Source of the DNA: Euglena gracilis
Lineage: Eukaryota; Euglenozoa; Euglenophyceae; Euglenales; Euglenaceae
Length of the DNA stretch: 22,169 bases
Reading direction: 5' to 3'
Assembly: GCA_900893395.1 (NCBI GenBank)
Contig: CAAHFI010163740.1
Coordinates: 1-22,169 of the forward strand
Below, piece after piece: positions 17,591-22,169 of the stretch. The position numbers and the translations under genes are program-made. Position 1 is the stretch's first letter; every line of letters begins with the position of its first letter. A model generated the notes under the pieces. It did no database searches, had not been told where the DNA came from, and was given only the letters and a program-made list of their open reading frames with translations.

Positions 17591-19077
17591 TTATATAGGA
17601 ATAGCTGCGGGCCTTTGATGTTGAATCATTTCATTGGAGAACAGAAGCAAAATCACGATTTTGAATCGGAATTCGGCCCGCACAAAGGCACTTTAGAAGC
17701 CCTGGGGTTGGTCAAATTCATTTTCCAAAGGCATGCGTGGACACTGGGATTTCATTTTCGGCTCAAGAGCAAGGAACGAGGATCACCTTCCTCAATTGGG
17801 AACAGGGGCTTCATATTTTTCAAAATATTTTTCATATTTTTGAAAATTTTTATGAAACTTATCAACAATGGGACAACAAAGATTCAATCTAAGCCGCCTA
17901 GCGTCGGATCCACGGCTCCCCTGCTGTCAGCGCGGCCTCCACCTCCAACAGGAATCTCTCCAGTCCCCACGGACAATAGCCGCCCCTCCCCATTTCCCCC
18001 AATGGTTCGGCCTTGACAAAAAGTGCCTGACACCGTATTGGGACATGGTAAGAGCGGATCATCACCATGACCCGGCCCCGTTCTTTTTTCCTGTCGATGG
18101 ATCCCTGGATTCCGAATCACCTCCAACTCCCAACTCCCAAGTTTGACCTCCAACTCCCCGCCAAGCCCAAGTTATTCACTCGCAAAGGGGTCACAACTGG
18201 GTAGGATTCACCCCCCCCCAATTTGACTTTGAAAAAACCCATTTTGAAAATATTGCGAGAAATTTATTTCTAGAAGTGTTAATCACGCCAAAGGTACTTG
18301 GAGGCCTTCTATCGCCTCCATTCGTTGCTTTGGCTGCCAACACGCCCGGCTTGTGTTCCGGCCATAGTGGGCGGCCTGTTTTTTTTTGACATTGTTTTTT
18401 TATTTTTTTTTAAATTCTAACAATGCATTTTTATAAAAAAACGCCCACTAGGATTTGCATGGAAAATTTTTGAATGCATGTTTTCACTCATTTTGGGCAG
18501 CTTCTAGGTCAGTTCTGCCAAAAAACTGTTTTCCACAAAAAAATGAAAAAGTCACAAAAATTGCATCTTTTTGTTGCATTTTTGGATGTTTTTGACCATT
18601 TTTGGTTCCTTTCGAATTTTTTTTGAAATTTTGAAAATTTGAAGTATGGTTTTGGGCGTTTCATAACGAGCTTTTTAAGTAAAATTTTCTTTGTTTTTTT
18701 TTTATGTTTCTTTTTGCTGTCCCTTGAAGTCTTCAGATGAAGTCATGTGTTTGCATTTCAACAAATAAAACGTCCTGTGAAATGGGTCCAAATTCCACCT
18801 GCCGGAGCATTGCAAAGAACCACTACGAAATGGGAAATTGAGGGGGAAATGGGGGAAATGCTTTCCCACATTTTTCCAACCGGGAAAAAAAATTATTTCT
18901 TGGAAAAATAATTTTTATTTCATGGAAAAAATTTGGAAATTTTTCCTGGAATTTTTCCCAAATTTTTTCAGCAATCGTATTTGAAGGTAGTCTGGAGGCA
19001 GCATCAATGATCCCGAAAAGAAAGGCTGAAGAGATGAAGGTTGATTCATTTGCATGAAAACTGAATGTTCGATTCTC
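17591..19077. other. Simple-sequence-rich stretch, no gene recognised
   Basis: At 17860-18016 there is a GC-rich, proline/serine-rich plus-strand frame (SARPPPPTGISPVPTDNS). It could be an exon of an unseen gene but has no domain and no convincing splice pair. From 18.2 to 19.0 kb the sequence is dominated by T and A runs and repeats of TTTTTGAAATTTT type. Confidence 0.5.
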
Positions 19078-19113
19078 GGGTCACGGGGGGGGGTCACGGG
19101 GGGGTCACGGGGG
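19078..19113. repeat. Short tandem repeat GGGTCACGGGGG
   Basis: Three tandem units of GGGTCACG, each followed by a G run of varying length. G-quadruplex-prone. Immediately downstream lies a C-run/G-run inverted repeat (about 19139-19160). Confidence 0.85.
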
Positions 19114-20046
19114 TAGCACCCCTTGGAAATCACACCAGAACCCCCCAAGGGGGGGTTTGCTAGTTGGGGCTAGCATTGTAAATTTTAGGGTTCTAAATTA
19201 CAAAGATCTTCAACCAAACTCATGCTGCCTGCAATGAAATCCCCACGTCGTCAACACACTCCATGTCCAAGGAAACACTCAAATTGAATATGCCAAAAAA
19301 TGGACCAACAAGTACTGCACGATCAAGTCATGTGTTGTGTAATGGGAAAAAAGGCAAATGACCCTTGCACGATGAAGTTAATGCACAAAAAAAATCTAAA
19401 CAAAATGAATCTGTTTGAATCCTTCCCTGACGGATGGCATGCATTTAGTGGTGTACAAAGTGTTCTAGAAACGGAAAGGTGAACAATCAAAATGAGCCAT
19501 GAAACTCAATTTCATGAATTTAGTAGTGGAAAAAAAATACCTCGTCCGAAAAAACACTTCTGTAAAACAAGTCCGTAATTTGGGACTTTTTTGTTGCCTT
19601 TGATGGAGACAAAAATATCTTATTTGGCTCAAGTGTTACGAAAGCAAAGAAGGTTTTGTACAAAAGGTGTGATTGGGAAAATTTTTGCAACCAGACAAGA
19701 ATGAAGAGGATTTGGAAGAATGCAAAGGAAATGAACTTGTTGAATCAGTACCCCAACGCCGGTTGCTCATCCGATGGATCGGCTTTATTGGGGGGGATGA
19801 ACTTTTTTGTTGCTTTTTGGACCATTTTGGGATTATCATAATGGAACCCCACCAAAACCAATATCAATATCCATCCTTGCTCCACTTACCCAAAAACAAG
19901 TGAGTTCGTTTATGGATTGCAAGTTTACAGGAAAAATGGCCACTTTGAGGGGGAGGGTAAACCAAAATTTGCCAAAAATTTTGGCCACTTTGTGGGAGGA
20001 CATTTTGAGGGGGGGTGAGGGCACGTCCCTTTGAACACGACATACT
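19114..20046. other. No gene recognised
   Basis: A/T-rich, with only short frames. A plus-strand frame at 19300-19482 and others up to 19.9 kb have no family features. They may be the decayed 5' part of the transposase-like fragment that follows. Confidence 0.45.
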
Positions 20047-20469
20047 TTGTTGACATGCATCAAAGAGGTGGAAGAAGGGCCGAGGGAACGGGTTTTATGG
20101 GCTATTGGTGCTGCCAAATATGTTGCAGTCGCTTCCGACGGGTGGGAGGACCACCAAAAGTTCCCAACCTTGGGCTTCACTATGCGCAAACTAGGTAAAT
20201 TTCCAATTCTGTTTCTGTTTTTAATGCAATTTTTTTCAGATGCGCACTCTTGTTGTTCAAAAGAATCATGGAACAGAAATCGGCAAATTCTTGGAAAAGG
20301 CCATCTCCGTTGTGGTGCTGAGCTGCATGACATTCGTGGTGGTGACTTCGTCAAGGGTTGTATGAAGGAGGTTTGTGTGCCGCCACAAGGCATGCGTCCA
20401 ACAATTACGTTGGAGGCCACTCTGTTAATCGGTGGCATAATACAGTACACAAACCCTGCTTTTCCATGA
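20047..20469 (+). pseudogene. hAT/DUF659-like transposase fragment (tentative)
   Basis: The first part reads CIKEVEEGPRERVLWAIGAA, then KYVAVASDGWEDHQKFPTLG. The 'ASDGW' followed by a hydrophobic strand is the pattern at the first catalytic Asp in hAT-type transposases with a DUF659 domain. A textbook short intron follows (donor CTAG/GTAAAT at 20195, acceptor TTTTTTCAG ending at 20239; 45 bases, so the frame is kept). Beyond it the in-frame translation looks poor. Another frame gives HGTEIGKFLEKAISVVVL, which resembles the next DUF659 segment, so the copy is probably broken. No flanking inverted repeats or downstream catalytic residues were identified. Assignment rests on one motif and hydrophobicity only. 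Confidence 0.35.
20195..20239 (+). other. 45-base intron inside the transposase-like fragment
   Basis: GTAAAT at the 5' end and a T-rich tract with CAG at the 3' end give near-perfect splice signals in 45 bases. Its size contrasts with the 0.1-3 kb introns of the ankyrin/coil gene. Confidence 0.55.
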
Positions 20470-20803
20470 AAAGATTATGTTCTGGAACAAAAAAAAAAGT
20501 CCAAAGAAATCCCAAATTTCAGAACGACGCAAAACACAAATTACACGGCCGTAATTTAAAAAGGAATTACGCTGTAAGTTACATGTAAGTTACACGTGAA
20601 ACTGACATTTGTAAATTACGTCGCGATGCTAAGTTGGGCCAGAGGGAAAAAAACTGCAGTGACCGGTGCGAAGTGACAAAAGCTCTTTGGGATCCCCAAA
20701 AGTGGCCAAAAATGCCCATTTTTTGGTCCACTTTCCAATTTGGAGATCAGGCAGTAGACTTTGGTCATTTTGACCCCCTCCCCCCCCTATGGTGAAGTTC
20801 ACC

Positions 20804-20857
20804 GTTTAAAAACGTGTTCAGCCCGCCAAATGCCTGCCCTGAAATTCGTGGTCATGA
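20804..20857 (+). repeat. Left terminal inverted repeat
   Basis: Starts GTTTAAAAACGTGTTCAG and ends GTGGTCATGA. It pairs with 21971-22026 on the other strand and is immediately followed by the left 63-bp array. Confidence 0.88.
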
Positions 20858-20858
20858 A

Positions 20859-21014
20859 CACGTTTTCAATGAGGGCATTTGTGGCAATGACACGTTTTCA
20901 GTGAAGGCATCTGTGTTCAGGCACGTTTTCAATGAGGGCATTTGTGGCAATGACACGTTTTCAGTGAAGGCATCTGTGTTCAGGCACGTTTTCAGTGAGG
21001 GCATCTGTGGCAAC
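20859..21014 (+). repeat. Left tandem array, 63-bp period (31/32-bp half units)
   Basis: There are five half units starting at 20859, 20891, 20922, 20954 and 20985. They alternate between CACGTTTTCA(A/G)TGAGGG plus CATTTGTGGCAATGA, and CACGTTTTCAGTGAAGGC plus ATCTGTGTTCAGG. The units are nearly identical, so the expansion is recent. There are no unique spacers, so it is not a CRISPR array. The period is divisible by three and both strands are open, so the translation NTDAFTENVSLPQ on the minus strand is probably incidental. Confidence 0.95.
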
Positions 21015-21175
21015 CCCCAGCAAGAAACGAAAATCGCTATCATGAAAAATCGGCGTGCGGTTGAGAGGCCGGGTGGTCCTCAACGGGTGAGGCGGGTCGG
21101 GGGCACTCTACAACACGAAGAAGAACAACAAGAAGGCTAGGTTGCCTTGGCACAACGACAGGGAAGGGGCGAAAA

Positions 21176-21722
21176 TCACGGCACACGACAGGCTTTACAC
21201 AAAAAAGAGCCATACTTTGGTGGCCGCCGCAAATCTTGGCAATGAAAATGATATGCCAAACCGCAGGCGTCACAGACAACTTTGTTCAGCTCCACACAAT
21301 TTGGATTTTTCGGAATGGCAACACCACAAAAACCACATTTCTCCTGTTTTATAGGCAGTCGGGACACAGCACGAGGCACAGGGGGTTGGTCAGGGGAGGG
21401 AACAGAGCTGACCGCAGGAGCGGAACGTTGCTCGGCGGTGGGAAAGACAGAGGGAACACTGGTCAGGTCCTGATTTTCGACCGAGTGTTCGTCACTTGGT
21501 GGGGCGCAAAAATTTGCCCAAGTTGACCACCGTGCAACGTTCCGCAACAAACACACCGGACTTTTTCTTTGTGTTGCCCTGTGCCAGCAAGGTGCCATGA
21601 AGGGGGTCAACCTTCGGCTTCTTGGCATCTTGCTGGTATACCGCGAGAGCAGCCAGGAACAGTTCCGTCCTAGGGGGTGGTGGCAAAAGACCATTCACAA
21701 AGTTTGCCGTGCGTTTGGCCAT
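21176..21722 (-). CDS. PHD-finger protein gene inside the TIR element
   Basis: The start ATG at 21722 gives MAKRTANFVNGLLPPPPRTE, then LFLAALAVYQQDAKKP. A Ser/Pro-rich middle follows (SVPSPDQPPVPRAVS). The C-terminus is a complete C4HC3 PHD finger: KCGFC, a further stretch, then CDACGLAYHFHC (C-x2-C-x4-H-x2-C), then FLCKAC and a stop. PHD fingers bind histone tails in chromatin proteins, and related zinc fingers cap some transposases, including piggyBac types. The N-terminal and C-terminal parts lie in different frames. The change is at a five-base A run (plus 21508-21512; T run on the coding strand), where one base fewer would join them (VVNLGKFCAPPSDEHS). The total would be about 180 codons. 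An acceptor-like TTTTTCCCGCAG lies just before the ATG, so upstream exons are possible. It may be a transposase tail or a captured host gene. Confidence 0.68.
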
Positions 21723-21772
21723 ATTGGCAGGGCTGCGGGAAAAAGGAAAAAAAAAAAAAAAGGGGGGGGTGA

Positions 21773-21916
21773 CACGTTTTCAGTGAGGGCATTTGTGGCA
21801 ATGACACGTTTTCAGTGAAGGCATCTGTGTTCAGGCACGTTTTCAGTGAGGGCATTTGTGGCAATGACACGTTTTCAGTGAAGGCATCTGTGTTCAGGCA
21901 CGTTTTCAGTGAGGGC
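21773..21916 (+). repeat. Right tandem array of the same 63-bp repeat
   Basis: Half units start at 21773, 21805, 21836, 21868 and 21899 (the last is cut at GAGGGC). Sequence and orientation are the same as the left array, although the terminal repeats are inverted, so the arrays are not part of the palindromic ends. An A run and a G run (about 21750-21768) separate the array from the PHD gene. Confidence 0.95.
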
Positions 21917-21970
21917 GCCGTTTTTTGGGTCCGAATTTCACAAATTCGCGTTTTTGACCCCTTGCGTGAA

Positions 21971-22026
21971 TCATGACCACGAATTTCAGGGCAGGCATTT
22001 GGCGGGCTCTGAACACGTTTTTAAAC
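21971..22026 (-). repeat. Right terminal inverted repeat
   Basis: Complement of 20804-20857 with a two-base insertion (CTCTGAACACG against CTGAACACG). It runs into the long hairpin that begins at 22025. Confidence 0.88.
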
Positions 22027-22139
22027 AAATTGTGGCTGAGCCCAGATTTCAGCCTGAAAACGTGTTCAGGGGGCCCCCTTCGGGGGCCCCCTGGCTGAAC
22101 ACGTTTTCAGGCTGAAATCTGGGCTCAGCCACAATTTGT
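22025..22139. repeat. 115-base palindrome, stem about 54 bp
   Basis: Arm 22025-22069 (ACAAATTGTGGCTGAGCCCA, then GATTTCAGCCTGAAAACGTG and TTCAG) is perfectly complementary to 22095-22139. The centre adds a nine-base GGGGCCCCC stem, a three-base loop (TTC) and a four-base bulge (CTGG). Zero mismatches in 45 bp implies recent formation or active maintenance. The arm contains GAACACGTTTTCAG, the core shared with the adjacent element's ends and arrays. Confidence 0.95.
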
Positions 22140-22148
22140 GTATAGAAA

Positions 22149-22169
22149 GTTCACCGGGGGGTCCCGGAC
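22149..22169. repeat. Terminal-type motif GTTCACCGGGGGGTCC at window edge
   Basis: GTTCACCGGGGGGTCCCGGA matches the words at 16449 (CTTCACCGGGGGGGGTCCTG) and, inverted, the GGTGAAGTTCACC next to a C run at 20769-20803. It may mark the end of an outer element that encloses the 20804-22139 segment; truncated by the window. Confidence 0.5.

Larger units (their letters stand above)
20804..22026. mobile_element. TIR element with PHD-finger gene and two 63-bp repeat arrays
   Basis: The ends are long inverted repeats: 20804-20857 and the complement of 21971-22026 agree almost base for base (AAACGTGTTCAG, CCCGCCAAATGCCTGCCC, TGAAATTCGTGGTCATGA), apart from two extra bases (AG) in the right copy. TTAA sits at both outer edges (20806-20809 and within TTTTTAAAC at the right). 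A TTAA duplication is known for piggyBac and Kolobok transposons, but the A/T context makes it weak proof. Inside, each end carries an array of the same 63-bp repeat in direct orientation, and between the arrays is a minus-strand gene with a C-terminal PHD finger. At 1.2 kb it is too small for a full transposase. It is probably an internally deleted or gene-carrying non-autonomous DNA transposon. Confidence 0.75.

Noticed and set aside
17868-18016. Proline/serine-rich plus-strand frame as a gene
   Set aside because: GC-rich composition alone, no domain, no convincing splice pair and no neighbouring exons on that strand.
20859-21014. CRISPR array
   Set aside because: Half units follow each other directly without unique spacers, there are no cas genes, and the setting is eukaryotic with spliced genes.
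20852-21043. Repeat peptide NTDAFTENVSLPQ from the 63-bp array as a repeat protein
   Set aside because: The array is open on both strands because its period is a multiple of three. The same array recurs at 21773 outside any gene frame, so a DNA-level repeat is the simpler reading.
1-22169. Retrovirus-like, LTR or Polinton elements
   Set aside because: No reverse transcriptase, integrase, capsid or polymerase motifs and no long direct terminal repeats were seen in any frame.
1-22169. tRNA, rRNA or riboswitch genes
   Set aside because: No cloverleaf with B-box-like GGTTCGAATCC, no rRNA core sequence and no conserved aptamer pattern was recognised.

Overview
This is a eukaryotic window from a gene-poor, repeat-rich genome. 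Short GC-rich patches on the minus strand, bounded by GT/AG splice signals, sit in a background full of A/T and C/G homopolymer runs, microsatellites, hairpins and transposon debris. I cannot assign the organism. GC-rich exons of about 100-125 bases, introns of 0.1-3 kb and CA, CTGC/CTGT and GGGA microsatellites would fit an animal (possibly a chordate), but a large-genome alga or other protist is not excluded.

Left half (about 1-12.3 kb): one split gene on the minus strand, open at the 3' (low-coordinate) edge. It reads from ankyrin-repeat exons at 12.28-12.13 kb and 10.33-10.17 kb, through two tentative linker exons (7.1 and 6.1 kb), into at least eleven short exons (5.25 kb down to base 4) that encode a long Gln/Glu/Leu-rich coiled coil. 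Splice phases chain correctly across most coil junctions. Several coil exons are copies of one cassette of about 38 codons. The product looks like an intracellular scaffold or adaptor: ankyrin repeats for partner binding and a rod for oligomerisation. Four exons each carry a single-base frame break, always in or beside a homopolymer run. This looks more like consensus sequence error than gene decay.

Middle (about 12.3-20 kb): no gene I can support. It holds a tandem duplication, a small inverted-repeat (MITE-like) element at 15.4-15.8 kb, TCGAC-rich repeats at 16.75 kb, a cluster of stacked hairpins at 17.3-17.6 kb and much A/T-rich low-complexity DNA.

Right end (about 20-22.2 kb): a plus-strand fragment with an 'ASDGW' motif suggestive of a hAT/DUF659-type transposase, split by a 45-base intron. 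Next comes a well-bounded 1.2 kb element (20804-22026) with inverted repeats of about 50 bp, flanking TTAA, two same-direction arrays of a 63-bp repeat, and between them a minus-strand gene ending in a textbook C4HC3 PHD finger. A hairpin of 115 bases with a stem of about 54 bp abuts it. The same CACGTTTTCA core occurs in the terminal repeats, the arrays and the hairpin, so these parts probably belong to one transposon family. This right end is the most novel part of the window.
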